DNA of 48,480 bases from Acidobacteriota bacterium (lineage in GTDB: Bacteria > Acidobacteriota > Terriglobia > Bryobacterales > Bryobacteraceae): positions 1 through 48,480 of the forward strand of contig JAKOTR010000018.1 in assembly GCA_029776225.1 (NCBI GenBank), written 5' to 3'. The translations under genes were made by a program, and so were the position numbers. Shown one piece after another: positions 1 through 8,720 of the stretch (its first letter is position 1; each line of letters opens with the position of its first letter). A model generated the notes under the pieces. That model was not told the origin of the DNA and did no database searches. It worked only from the letters and a program-made list of their open reading frames with translations.

Positions 1-201
1 CGCAATCGCGATCGTGATCCCGCGCGCCTTCTCCTCCGGCGCGTTGTCAATCGAATCAAAACTCCGGAACTTGATCTTCGGGTTGTTCTTCGACAGTACC
101 CGGGTGATCGCCGCCGTCAGCGTCGTCTTGCCGTGGTCAATGTGGCCGATCGTGCCAATGTTCAGATGCGGCTTGCTGCGGTCGAATTTCTCCTTGGCCA
201 T
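1..201 (-). CDS. tuf: Elongation factor Tu, N-terminal part (cut by window edge)
   Basis: The 67 visible residues are the start of EF-Tu, the GTPase that carries aminoacyl-tRNA to the ribosomal A site. The N-terminus [20 protein letters not shown] is typical. The P-loop GHIDHGKT lies at residues 19-26 (Ile in place of the more usual Val), and the RGITI of switch I comes just before the window edge. The start is an ATG at 199-201 preceded by a weak AGAGGG Shine-Dalgarno. The gene lies downstream of tRNA-Tyr and tRNA-Thr on the same strand, the classical tRNA-tuf arrangement, so all three are probably co-transcribed. The G, II and III domains are mostly outside the window. Confidence 0.97.
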   Translation of the reverse strand, partial: MAKEKFDRSKPHLNIGTIGHIDHGKTTLTAAITRVLSKNNPKIKFRSFDSIDNAPEEKARGITIAIA

Positions 202-301
202 GTGAAAAACCCTCTAAAGCCTCTTTTCTGTAACGGGTTAATACAGAATGCAGGACTCGCTTCTCTGAAACCGCGAGCGCCGGCTCCAGAAATAAAAAAA
301 C

Positions 302-377
<76 letters not shown>

Positions 378-412
378 TCGATCTTTTTCGCGGGCGCCCC
401 CGCTAAACTCCA

Positions 413-501
413 TGGTGGACGGGGGAGGATTCGAACCTCCGTAGCCCGCAAGGGGCGGCAGATTTACAGTCTGCTGCCATTAACCACTCGGCCACCCGTC
501 C
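413..501 (-). tRNA. tRNA-Tyr (GTA anticodon)
   Basis: The minus-strand sequence has the acceptor pair GGACGGG/CCCGTCC, a D-arm with GCCGAGTGG, and anticodon stem GCAGA/TCTGC around loop CTGTAAA (anticodon GTA, Tyr). A long variable arm is as expected for this class II tRNA, the T-arm has GGTTCGAATCC, and CCA is encoded at 413-415. Its 3' end is 35 bp from tRNA-Thr. The order Tyr-Thr-tuf matches the tRNA-tuf operon of many bacteria, except that no tRNA-Gly lies between. Confidence 0.97.
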
Positions 502-560
502 GCACCCAACCCTGGCTTGGCAGAACTCTACTGTCTTGCCGCGCCCGGCTGAAGAATTTA

Positions 561-591
561 AGTATAGCGCAATCATGCCCGCAAAAAACAA
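561..591 (-). promoter_or_regulatory. Candidate sigma-70-type promoter of the tRNA-Tyr/tRNA-Thr/tuf operon
   Basis: On the minus strand, TTGTTT (586-591) and TATACT (561-566) are separated by 19 bp. The -10 box matches the consensus at five of six positions; the spacer is long. Transcription would start near 554, about 50 nt ahead of mature tRNA-Tyr. This is inferred from sequence only. Confidence 0.5.
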
Positions 592-699
592 CTGTGCTTC
601 CTGTAACAAACAATAGCCTGTATACTCCCATCAGGGGGCGCGGAGCCAAAACTCGGATGCTCTCGGACTCCGCAGTCCCGCTACTCAGAGGAGCTGGCA

Positions 700-2079
700 A
701 TGTCATCACCAGGAGCAAACACCCAACTGCAAACCCGCTTTCGTGGGGAAGTCATCGACGCCTCCCACCCGGCTTACGACTCCGCACGAAAAGTCTATAA
801 CGGGATGATCGACCGGCGGCCACGCCTCATCGTCCGGTGCGTGGATGCGGCCGACGTCATCGCCGCGGTGAATTACGCCCGCGAAAGCGGCCTCAAACCC
901 GCCATCCGCGGCGGCGGCCATAACGGCGCCGGACTCGGCGTCTGCGAGGACGGGCTTGTCATTGATCTGTCGCGGATGAGAGGCGTTCACGTCGACCCGG
1001 CCGCGCGCACGATCCGCGTCGAGGGAGGCGCGACGTGGGGCGACGTGGACCATGCCGGCCACGCCTTCGGATTGGCCGTCCCCAGCGGAACCATCTCCAC
1101 CACCGGCGTCGGCGGGCTCACACTGGGCGGCGGCGTCGGCCACCTCTCCCGCAAGTATGGCCTTACGGTTGACAATCTGCTTGCCGTGGACATCGTTCTG
1201 GCCGACGGCAGCCTCGTGACCGCCAGCGCCGACAAGAACCAGGACCTCTACTGGGCCGTGCGCGGCGGAGGCGGCAACTTCGGCGTCGTCACCTCGTTCC
1301 TGTTCCGCGCACACCCGGTGCATACTGTGCTCGCGGGCCCGACTCTCTGGCCGATCGAGCAGACGGCCGAGGTCCTGCGCCACTACAGCGAATTTCTCCC
1401 CGCCGCGCCCGAGGACATCAACGGCTTCTTTGCCGTGCTCACCGTTCCGCCGGTCCCGCAGTTCCCCTCCCACCTCCATCTGAAAAAGACGTGCGGCGTC
1501 GTATGGTGCTGTCTCGGACCGGCCGAAAAAGCCGAGAAGGAGACTGCGCCCATGCGCAGTTTCGGAAAACCGGTGTTCGAACACTTCGGCTCCATGCCAT
1601 TCCCCGCTGTTCAAAGCATGTTCGACCCGCTGTACCCCCCAGGCCTGCAATGGTACTGGAAGGGGGACTTCGTGAAGGAGATTCCCGACGAAGCCCTTGC
1701 CCTGCACGCCAGGCATGCAGCCGCACTGCCCACCCCGCTCTCCTCCATGCACCTGTACCCGATCGACGGCGCCGCGCACAGGCCTCGCAGCAGCGACATG
1801 GCTTTCCATTTCCGCGATGCGAACTGGGCCTCGGTCATCGTAGGAGTCGATCCCGACCCCAGGAATAATGACCGGATTATCGAGTGGGCCAGGAAGTATT
1901 GGGACGACCTGCACCCCTACTCCGCCGGCGGCTCCTACGTGAACTTCATGATGGAGGAGGGGCAGGAACGCATTAAGGCAACATACCGCGACAACTACGG
2001 CCGGCTGGCCGCCATCAAGCAGAAGTACGATCCCGGCAACTTCTTCTGCGTCAACCAGAACATCCGGCCCGCAGCATAG
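700..2079 (+). CDS. FAD-linked oxidase (PCMH-type FAD domain plus BBE domain)
   Basis: This 459-residue protein belongs to the berberine-bridge-enzyme/6-hydroxynicotine-oxidase-like flavoprotein family. These enzymes oxidise alcohols, sugars or amines and pass the electrons to oxygen or another acceptor. The FAD-binding part shows RGGGHN around His74, the expected 8-alpha-histidyl FAD attachment site, and GVGGLTLGGGVGHLSRKYGL near residues 136-155. The C-terminal BBE motif ends in YDPGNFF. Where bicovalent members carry a cysteine, this protein reads SGTIST (129-134), so FAD is probably held by His74 alone. No signal peptide is seen. A strong AGAGGAG sits upstream of the ATG. The substrate cannot be read from sequence, and the neighbours give no clue. 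Confidence 0.9.
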   Translation: MSSPGANTQLQTRFRGEVIDASHPAYDSARKVYNGMIDRRPRLIVRCVDAADVIAAVNYARESGLKPAIRGGGHNGAGLGVCEDGLVIDLSRMRGVHVDPAARTIRVEGGATWGDVDHAGHAFGLAVPSGTISTTGVGGLTLGGGVGHLSRKYGLTVDNLLAVDIVLADGSLVTASADKNQDLYWAVRGGGGNFGVVTSFLFRAHPVHTVLAGPTLWPIEQTAEVLRHYSEFLPAAPEDINGFFAVLTVPPVPQFPSHLHLKKTCGVVWCCLGPAEKAEKETAPMRSFGKPVFEHFGSMPFPAVQSMFDPLYPPGLQWYWKGDFVKEIPDEALALHARHAAALPTPLSSMHLYPIDGAAHRPRSSDMAFHFRDANWASVIVGVDPDPRNNDRIIEWARKYWDDLHPYSAGGSYVNFMMEEGQERIKATYRDNYGRLAAIKQKYDPGNFFCVNQNIRPAA

Positions 2080-2093
2080 GGTCTTTCGGATCA

Positions 2094-2121
2094 GCGGGCG
2101 GCGCGCGCCCCGGCCGCCCGC
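2094..2121. terminator. GC-rich hairpin after the FAD oxidase gene
   Basis: A 9-bp perfect stem, GCGGGCGGC (2094-2102) with GCCGCCCGC (2113-2121), lies 15 bp after the oxidase stop. There is no T-run, so it is at best an atypical terminator or an mRNA 3' stabiliser. Confidence 0.35.
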
Positions 2122-2132
2122 ACGCAATCTCC

Positions 2133-2194
2133 GGCGGAAAGATCCCGCCGCCACACAAACCGCTCCTGGCGAAAAGATCCGCCGCAACACAAGC
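2133..2194. repeat. Imperfect two-copy tandem repeat (about 28-bp unit)
   Basis: Two copies (2133-2161 and 2168-2194) share the pattern GGCG-AAAGATCC-GCCGC-ACACAA-CC with three substitutions and a one-base gap. Each copy can fold a small GGCG/CGCC hairpin. They sit between the oxidase gene and the start of the glycine-zipper gene. Function unknown. Confidence 0.6.
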
Positions 2195-2250
2195 CACCGC
2201 CGCCGCGTTTAACAAAGTGGCAGAGTACAATGAGGTGGACAGGAGCGACC

Positions 2251-3078
2251 ATGTGGGTGCGTGCGGCAGTCACCCTGCTCGCGGCCGGATCGATGCTCAT
2301 GCCGGCTGCCCAGGAACAAGATCCTGCCCAGGAACAGAACCAGCAGGAACAGAACCAGGAAGGCTGGCGCCAGGTGGGCTCCTCCTCGGAAGACGTGTTT
2401 ACCGTCGAGCCCGGTACGCGTATTCCGCTGAGTCTCATTAACAGCGTCAGCACGAAGCACTCCAGCGAGGGCGACCGTGTATACCTTCAGACCGTGTTCC
2501 CGATCCTGGTGAAAGGGCGCGTCGTCATTCCTCCCGGGAGCTACGTTGCCGGGACCATCACCGAAGTGAAGCGTCCGGGCAGGATCAAGGGGCGCGGAGA
2601 ACTTTATCTCCGGTTTGACTCGCTCACGCTGCCCAACGGCGTGACGCGGGATTTTCGCGCGCGCATCGGTGCTCTGGATGGCAGGAGCACCGAGGAACTG
2701 GATAAGAGCGAAGGCAAGGTCAAGAGCGAGGGCAACAAGGCCGGAGACGCGCGGACCGTGGGCGAAGCGGCCGCAGCAGGCGCCACCGTAGGCGTGATCG
2801 CCGGAGGCGCGGCAGGAAATTACGGAATGGGAGCGGGGATCGGCGCGGCGGCGGGCGCCGCTGCCGGAGTGATGGGCGTGCTGCTGTCGCGCGGCCCGGA
2901 CGCGACGCTCACCCGCGGCTCAACCATCGAGATGGTTCTCGACCGGCCCGTGAGCTACCATCTGTCGGAACTGGATTTCAGCAAGTCGATGACCCGCGTT
3001 CCCGTGACCGAGTCGCAGCCCCCGCCTTCCTCAGGGGGGCGCCGCAGATTGCCGCTTCCGGGGCGCTGGCCGCTGTAG
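2251..3078 (+). CDS. Secreted glycine-zipper protein of unknown function
   Basis: The 275-residue product begins with a Sec-type signal peptide (WVRAAVTLLAAGSMLMPAAQ), followed by a Gln/Glu-rich stretch. A beta-rich domain starts near FTVEPGTRIPLSL and includes VVIPPGSYVAGTI. Next comes a charged linker and a glycine/alanine-rich zipper (AAAGATVGVIAGGAAGNYG) resembling the glycine-zipper segments of envelope proteins; the tail is Pro/Arg-rich. The domain order is shared with the lipoprotein at 13628-14557, so the two are paralogues. The start at 2251 is preferred over an in-frame ATG at 2230 because AGGAG lies five bases upstream and a TACAAT -10-like box overlaps 2226-2231. Envelope location is likely; the role is unknown. 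Confidence 0.8.
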   Translation: MWVRAAVTLLAAGSMLMPAAQEQDPAQEQNQQEQNQEGWRQVGSSSEDVFTVEPGTRIPLSLINSVSTKHSSEGDRVYLQTVFPILVKGRVVIPPGSYVAGTITEVKRPGRIKGRGELYLRFDSLTLPNGVTRDFRARIGALDGRSTEELDKSEGKVKSEGNKAGDARTVGEAAAAGATVGVIAGGAAGNYGMGAGIGAAAGAAAGVMGVLLSRGPDATLTRGSTIEMVLDRPVSYHLSELDFSKSMTRVPVTESQPPPSSGGRRRLPLPGRWPL

Positions 3079-3087
3079 CGCGCGCCC

Positions 3088-5529
3088 TTACAGCTTCAGG
3101 TTCCGCAGCCGCAGCGCGTTTCCGATCACCGAAACCGAGCTGAACGTCATCGCCGCGCTCGCCACGATCGGGCTGAGCAGGAGCCCGAACGATGGGTAGA
3201 GGACACCGGCGGCAATGGGCACCCCAAGGATGTTATAGACGAACGCGAAGAACAGGTTCTGCCGGATGTTGCGCATCGTTCCCCGGCTGAGCCGTATGGC
3301 GCGCACGATCCCTCGCAGGTCGCCCTTCACCAGCGTGACGCCCGCGCTTTCGATGGCCACGTCCGTGCCAGTGCCCATGGCGATTCCCACGTCCGCCTGG
3401 GCCAGGGCGGGCGCGTCGTTGATTCCGTCGCCGGCCATCGCGACCGTTCGGCCTTCGGCCTGAAGACGCTTCACAACGGAACCCTTTTCCTCCGGCAGAA
3501 CCTCGGCGTACACCTCGTCGATACCCAGTTCCCGCGCCACCGCGCTCGCCGTCGTGCGGCTGTCACCGCTCAGCATCACGATCCGGATGCCCTCGCGATG
3601 CAGCGCGCGGATCGCCTCACGGGCGGAGTCCTTAATCGGGTCGGCGACTCCGAGCAGGCCCATCGGCCGTCCATCGACGGCTACGAATACCACGGTCTGC
3701 CCTTCCCGCCGCAGGGATTCCGCGGTTTCCGCGAGCGGACCGGGATCGATCTGCAACTGGCTGAGCAGCGCGAGATTGCCGAGCGCGACGCGCCTGCCGT
3801 TCACAGTGCCCGTGACGCCCTTCCCGGTATGCGACTGAAAATCCGCCACCGGCTCGGGAGCGATGTTCCGGGCTTCGGCCCCGGCGACAATTGCGGCAGC
3901 CAGCGGGTGTTCGCTCGCCCGTTCCAGGCCGGCGGCAATCGCCAGCAGCTCGCGCTCATCGCCGCCCTGGACCGGCTTCACCGTGACCAGACGCGGCCGG
4001 CCCTCAGTCAGCGTGCCGGTCTTGTCCACCACCAGCGTATTGACCTTCTGGAGAACTTCCAGCGCCTCGGCGTTCTTGATCAGCACGCCCGCCGTCGCTC
4101 CCCGTCCGGTACCCACCATCACGGCCATTGGCGTCGCCAGCCCGAGCGCGCAGGGGCAGGCGATGATCAGCACCGCAACGGCGTTCACCAGTGCATGGGC
4201 CATGCGCGGCTCCGGACCGATCGCCGCCCATACGATGAACGTCAGGATCGCCACCAGCACCACGATCGGCACGAACCAGGCGGAGACCGCGTCGGCCACG
4301 CGCTGGATCGGAGCGCGGCTGCGCTGCGCTTCGCTCACCATCCGCACGATGCGCGCCAGCAGCGTGTCCGCGCCCACCCTCTCCGCGCGCATGATGAGCC
4401 CTCCGGCGCCGTTCACCGTGCCTCCGGTTACACGGCTGCCGGGCTCCTTTTCCACCGGGATCGGTTCCCCGGTAAGCATCGATTCGTCCACCGGACTCCT
4501 GCCCTCCAGCACCACCCCGTCCACGGGGATTTTCTCGCCGGGCCGGACGCGCAGAATGTCTCCCGGACGAACGCGGTCGAGCGGCACGTCGTGTTCAGCG
4601 CCGTCTTCACCGATCAGGCGGGCGACGGGCGGAGTAAGGCCGAGCAGGGCGCGGATCGCATCGGAAGTGCGGCTGCGCGCCCGCAATTCCAGCACCTGGC
4701 CGAGCAGCACAAGGGTTGTAATCACGGCGGCGGCTTCAAAGTACACGCCGGGCATCCCGCCGTGCACGTGGAACGAAGGCGGAAAAATCCCGGGCAGGAC
4801 GGTCGCAACCACGCTGTAGAGGTAGGCGGAGCCCGTGCCGATGCCGATCAGCGTGAACATGTTGGGGCTCCGGTTCACAAACGACCGCCACATGCGCTCG
4901 AAGAACGGCCGCCCGCCCCAGAGCACCACCGGAGTCGCCAGCACGAACTGGAGCCACACGGTGGCGCGCGCCGAAACGATTCCCGGCCAGAACATCTCCC
5001 CCATGGCAACAAGGAGGATGGGAACCGAGAGCGCCGCGCTGATCCGGAAGCGGCGGCTCATGTCGACGTACTCCGGGTTGACCTCCTGGACGGCCGCTAC
5101 CGTGCGCGGCTCCAGCGCCATCCCGCAGATTGGGCAGGAACCCGGTTCGTCCCGCACGATCTCGGGGTGCATGGGACAGGTGTAGACGGTCTTGGTAGCC
5201 GGCGGAGCGGCCTCGAGCGGCTCGAGCGCCATGCCGCACTTCGGACAGGCGCCCGGTCCCACCTGCCGCACCTCAGGGCACATCGGGCAGGTATAGATGG
5301 CGCTCGGCCGCGCCGGCTGAGGAGCGGGCCTGGCGCCGCCCAGGTACTGCTCCGGGTTGGCCTTGAACCTCTCCAGGCAGCGAGGATTGCAGAAATAATA
5401 AGTACTATTCTTGTAGTCGTACTTCCACTTCGCTGTCGCCGGATCCACGTCCATCCGGCAAACCGGATCCTTTACGGTCTTTCGCGGCGGCGCGCCGATC
5501 TGTACAAACCCTTCGCCAGGTCCCATCAC
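3088..5529 (-). CDS. copA: Copper-type P1B ATPase with YHS and two heavy-metal-binding zinc-ribbon-like domains
   Basis: This 813-residue (812 if the ATG at 5526 is used) P1B ATPase should pump Cu+ or Ag+ across the inner membrane. The N-terminus carries a YHS domain (residues 18-64; Cys24, Cys47, Cys51), then two heavy-metal-binding modules: YTCPMCPE...CPKCGM (79-100) and YTCPMHPE...CPICGM (116-137). Core motifs are TGE (353-355), the transmembrane CPC (458-460), DKTGT (502-506), HP (541-542) and GDGINDAP; the last helix reads [16 protein letters not shown], as in Cu+ pumps. Classical GMTCxxC domains are absent. The first metal module has Cys where His is usual (CPMCPE). The gene follows a receiver-domain gene by 33 bp and converges on the glycine-zipper gene with 9 bp between stops. 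Confidence 0.95.
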   Translation of the reverse strand: MMGPGEGFVQIGAPPRKTVKDPVCRMDVDPATAKWKYDYKNSTYYFCNPRCLERFKANPEQYLGGARPAPQPARPSAIYTCPMCPEVRQVGPGACPKCGMALEPLEAAPPATKTVYTCPMHPEIVRDEPGSCPICGMALEPRTVAAVQEVNPEYVDMSRRFRISAALSVPILLVAMGEMFWPGIVSARATVWLQFVLATPVVLWGGRPFFERMWRSFVNRSPNMFTLIGIGTGSAYLYSVVATVLPGIFPPSFHVHGGMPGVYFEAAAVITTLVLLGQVLELRARSRTSDAIRALLGLTPPVARLIGEDGAEHDVPLDRVRPGDILRVRPGEKIPVDGVVLEGRSPVDESMLTGEPIPVEKEPGSRVTGGTVNGAGGLIMRAERVGADTLLARIVRMVSEAQRSRAPIQRVADAVSAWFVPIVVLVAILTFIVWAAIGPEPRMAHALVNAVAVLIIACPCALGLATPMAVMVGTGRGATAGVLIKNAEALEVLQKVNTLVVDKTGTLTEGRPRLVTVKPVQGGDERELLAIAAGLERASEHPLAAAIVAGAEARNIAPEPVADFQSHTGKGVTGTVNGRRVALGNLALLSQLQIDPGPLAETAESLRREGQTVVFVAVDGRPMGLLGVADPIKDSAREAIRALHREGIRIVMLSGDSRTTASAVARELGIDEVYAEVLPEEKGSVVKRLQAEGRTVAMAGDGINDAPALAQADVGIAMGTGTDVAIESAGVTLVKGDLRGIVRAIRLSRGTMRNIRQNLFFAFVYNILGVPIAAGVLYPSFGLLLSPIVASAAMTFSSVSVIGNALRLRNLKL

Positions 5530-5562
5530 CCTAATGATGATTCAGTTTCCGGGCGGAGGGGT

Positions 5563-5949
5563 TCAGACCCGCCCGGACAGCGTTGCCCGCACTGTCTTCA
5601 GTACGTCTTTGAGGCGGAACGGCTTGAGCAGAGACGCCGACGCGCCCAGGAGTTCCGCCATTTTCAGGTAATTTTCACCGGCGGCGCCGGATATGGCTAT
5701 GATCCCAAGATCCGGGAAGGTCTTCCGGGCGATGCGTATGGTTTCGATGCCCTCCTGTTCGGGCATGAAAATGTCGGTGATCATCACGTGGGCGGGACGC
5801 CGGCTGAGCTCCTCGATCGCCACTTTGCCGTTGGGAGCTTCGCGGACCTCGTAACCGGCGCCTTCCAGCATCCTCCGCAGGATATGCCGAATCGTGTCGT
5901 CGTCATCTACGACAAGAATGGAACACCCGCGGATAGGATCGCCGCCCAT
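5563..5949 (-). CDS. Stand-alone response-regulator receiver protein
   Basis: The 128-residue protein is a single CheY-like receiver domain with no output domain. The acidic pocket is VVDDDD (13-18), the phosphoacceptor is Asp59 in MITDIFMPEQEG, and the conserved Lys is Lys109 in LLKPF. Such proteins act in phosphorelays or by binding a partner protein. The ATG directly abuts the TAA of the UPF0182 gene (no intervening base), and the copper-ATPase gene follows 33 bp later, so co-transcription is likely. A GGAGGT lies 13 bases upstream of the ATG. No cognate kinase is adjacent; the nearest is the NtrY-like kinase some 10 kb away, and a link to it is only a guess. Confidence 0.93.
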   Translation of the reverse strand: MGGDPIRGCSILVVDDDDTIRHILRRMLEGAGYEVREAPNGKVAIEELSRRPAHVMITDIFMPEQEGIETIRIARKTFPDLGIIAISGAAGENYLKMAELLGASASLLKPFRLKDVLKTVRATLSGRV

Positions 5950-8703
5950 TTATCGCCGGGAGACCTCCGATTCGATGGCTTCCAACTCCTTGCCGGCCTC
6001 GGCCCACCGGCCCTGCGCCGCCAGGTCGCGGTACCGCCGCAAGTGCTGGCGGATCGACTCCAGGCGCTTGTCGGCTTCCGACGGCTGAGCGGGTGGGGCA
6101 GCGGGAGCAGCCGCGGCAGCCTGCGTCTGGCTGGGCTCGGGCGCTTTGGCGGGCGGAACAGTCCCTCGCATGATCGCGGTTAGCTGGGCGAGGGCTTCGT
6201 CGTACGTATCCGTGTAGATGAGGTGGTTGCCCATGACGAGCGCGATCTTCTTCAACTGGGGCATCCTGGCCTCGGCCGACTGAATGTAGATCGGCTGGAC
6301 GTAGACGAAGGTGTTTTCGACCGGCAGCACAAGCAACTGCCCGCGAATCACCTGAGAGCCCTGCTGGTTCCAGAGCGTCAGGTCCTTGGAGACGGTTTGA
6401 TCCTGGTGAATCTTGGCCTCCACCTGCATGGGGCCGAAGATGAGCTCCTGTTTGGAGAGTTGAAGGATGACGAGCTCTCCCAGGTTGTCGCCGTCGCAGC
6501 GGGCGACCATCAACCCGATCAGATTGTCCTTATTTCGTGGGGTAAACGGGATGATGAGGAGGAACTCGGCGGTATTTTCGCCGGGGAGGCTGGCAACTAC
6601 ATACGTCGGAGTCATCGGCTCCGGCCGCCCGCCCTGCGTCCGCGCCGTCCGCGCCACGTCCCACACGTCCTCCCGGTTGTAGAAAGCCAGCGGATCGCGC
6701 ATATGGAAGTTGCGATAGATCTCAGCCTGCACCCGGAACAGCATCTCCGGATAGCGGGCATGGGCGCGGATATCGGCTGGCATTTCGGAAGCCGGTTGGA
6801 ACAGGTTCGGGAAAAGCCGCTGGTAGGCGCGGATGATGGGATCGGCGGGATCGAAGATGTAGAGATTCGTCGTCCCGTCGTAGGCGTCCACCGTGGCTTT
6901 TACCGCGTTGCGCATGTAGTTCGTCCGCGTGCCGTTCGCCAATTGGATGCTGCGGGCATAGGGATGGGCGTCAGAAGATGTGTATCCGTCGACGGTCCAG
7001 ACGAGGCGGCCGGACTCCGTGACGACGAGGTAGGGATCGGGATCCCAGATCAGGAAGCCGGCCAGCGCCTGAAGGCGCTCGCGAATGTTCCGCCGGATGA
7101 TCAACCGGCTCTGGGGAGTGAGATAGGTAGTCAGAAGGATGTTCGGGTCGCCCTGGGCAAGAGCCGCCGCCACGCGCATCGGCATGGAGGCAACGGAAAA
7201 ACCGCCCCGGCCCTCATATCGCGAAAAAACGTTCTTTTCGCCGGACGGGTAGTTGAACTCGTCCTGAGCCGTGCCGACAAAAATCGGCCCGTGAGTCACC
7301 TCGCTGAAGTAAAGTTCCGGGCGGGTGAGCTTGAGGCTGGGGGTTTTGATCTCGGGCGGCGCGTCCTGAATGAAAAACTCGGGTGAGCCGTTGAAGGTGA
7401 TGCGGTTGGCCTCGGCAAGCACCAGACCGTAGCCGTGGGTGTAGACAAAGTGCCGGTTGGGCCAGCGGCTGCGCGCTTCCTCGGGCAACTGGCGAATATC
7501 CAGCTCGCGGGGGGAGATCATCACCTGGCGGAGCTGGCCGTTGATCATGTAGCGGTCCACGTCCGAGTCGTAGAACGTGTAATACGTACGGAGCGCCTGG
7601 AGCTGGGTGACGGTGTCGTGGAAGGCGCGCCAGTCCCAGAGCCGCACGTTGCTCAGGATGGCCTGGTTTTTCGCAGGATCGAAGCTCGATTCGACCGTGG
7701 CGTTGAACTCGATCTCCCTGACGCGGCGGTCGAGGCCGAATGCCGAGCGCGTGGCGGCGATATGGGTTTCCACGTAAGGACGCTCGATGGAGATCTCGTT
7801 GGGCCGCACGTAGATGGCGGAAATGGCGGCGGGCACTGCGGCCTTGAGAACCAGCGCCACGGGGACAAGCAGGACCCAACGCCACCGCCCCATACCGGCA
7901 AACAGCGCGGCGATCACACAACACGCGATGACAACCCATTGCAGCGGCAGCGTGTAATTCAGATCGACATAGTTCATGCCGGTCATGAAGCCGTGGTCGG
8001 TGTAGAGCATCTGGTAGCGGCCGAGAAAATACCGCACGGCGAGTCCCAGCAGAACGGCGGCGCCCACCAGGCGCAAAAATTTCGATTGCAGCCCGCCCTC
8101 GAGTCCGAGGATGCGCAGGTCCACTTCCTGGAGGTACTCTAAATCGCGGAACTGCATCCGGAGCTGCCAAATGCGGGCGGCGATCCAGTAAACGAGGATG
8201 GCGACAATCGCCACGGCCAGCAGGTAGCTCAGCAGCGCGCCATAGAAAGGCAAATCGAACAGGTAAAACTTGAGTGGCTGGCCAAAAACTGCGTCGCGCC
8301 ACGCAGTGGCTTCCGCGGGCAGGCGCCTCCCGCCGAAGTAGCGCACCACGGTCCAGGTATTGACGGTAGCGCTGGCGACGATGATGGCCAAAACCAGCGC
8401 GGCGCCGGTGGCGAGCCAGGCGTAGGTCCGGTAATAGCGCATCCTGACGCCGGCAAAGCGCAGGGCGCGGGCGTGCGCCACCCAGAACACGACGAATGCC
8501 AGCAGGATGGCCCCGCCGAGCGGCGCCAACTGGTAGAACAGCAGGTCAAACCACGTCTGCGTCTGACCCAGTTCTTTCCACCAGTTGTACTCGATGACCA
8601 GGCGGGAAATGCTGCGCGCGGAAAGGAACAGGACCAGCAGAATCCCGAGGACAAGATACAGGATGGCAGGGCGGCGGCTGCCGCCGGGAATTTCGTGGGC
8701 CAC
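5950..8703 (-). CDS. UPF0182 family integral membrane protein
   Basis: The 917-residue protein matches the UPF0182 family, large membrane proteins of unknown function in actinobacteria, cyanobacteria, acidobacteria and others. About seven hydrophobic helices fill the first 290 residues (the first is LYLVLGILLVLFLSARSI), followed by a long soluble region with family signatures such as YVETHIAATRSAFGLD and FVYTHGYG. An Ala/Pro-rich linker leads to a C-terminal coiled-coil-like tail (SIRQHLRRYRDLAAQGRW). The start is GTG with a strong AAAGGAGG four bases ahead. It lies 17 bp after pyrC and directly abuts the receiver gene, as in an operon. No enzymatic motif is visible. Confidence 0.93.
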   Translation of the reverse strand: MAHEIPGGSRRPAILYLVLGILLVLFLSARSISRLVIEYNWWKELGQTQTWFDLLFYQLAPLGGAILLAFVVFWVAHARALRFAGVRMRYYRTYAWLATGAALVLAIIVASATVNTWTVVRYFGGRRLPAEATAWRDAVFGQPLKFYLFDLPFYGALLSYLLAVAIVAILVYWIAARIWQLRMQFRDLEYLQEVDLRILGLEGGLQSKFLRLVGAAVLLGLAVRYFLGRYQMLYTDHGFMTGMNYVDLNYTLPLQWVVIACCVIAALFAGMGRWRWVLLVPVALVLKAAVPAAISAIYVRPNEISIERPYVETHIAATRSAFGLDRRVREIEFNATVESSFDPAKNQAILSNVRLWDWRAFHDTVTQLQALRTYYTFYDSDVDRYMINGQLRQVMISPRELDIRQLPEEARSRWPNRHFVYTHGYGLVLAEANRITFNGSPEFFIQDAPPEIKTPSLKLTRPELYFSEVTHGPIFVGTAQDEFNYPSGEKNVFSRYEGRGGFSVASMPMRVAAALAQGDPNILLTTYLTPQSRLIIRRNIRERLQALAGFLIWDPDPYLVVTESGRLVWTVDGYTSSDAHPYARSIQLANGTRTNYMRNAVKATVDAYDGTTNLYIFDPADPIIRAYQRLFPNLFQPASEMPADIRAHARYPEMLFRVQAEIYRNFHMRDPLAFYNREDVWDVARTARTQGGRPEPMTPTYVVASLPGENTAEFLLIIPFTPRNKDNLIGLMVARCDGDNLGELVILQLSKQELIFGPMQVEAKIHQDQTVSKDLTLWNQQGSQVIRGQLLVLPVENTFVYVQPIYIQSAEARMPQLKKIALVMGNHLIYTDTYDEALAQLTAIMRGTVPPAKAPEPSQTQAAAAAPAAPPAQPSEADKRLESIRQHLRRYRDLAAQGRWAEAGKELEAIESEVSRR

Positions 8704-8720
8704 GAATCCTCCTTTTCAGG

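Noticed and set aside
706-2190. Long open frame on the minus strand opposite the FAD oxidase (494 codons)
   Set aside because: It mirrors the high-GC third-position bias of the real gene, shows no domain, and its translation is rich in Arg/Gly/Ala as shadow frames are.
3598-6183. 861-codon plus-strand frame opposite the copper ATPase, receiver and UPF0182 genes
   Set aside because: It spans three clear genes on the other strand, has no recognisable motif and is very rich in His/Arg/Pro; a GC-driven shadow.
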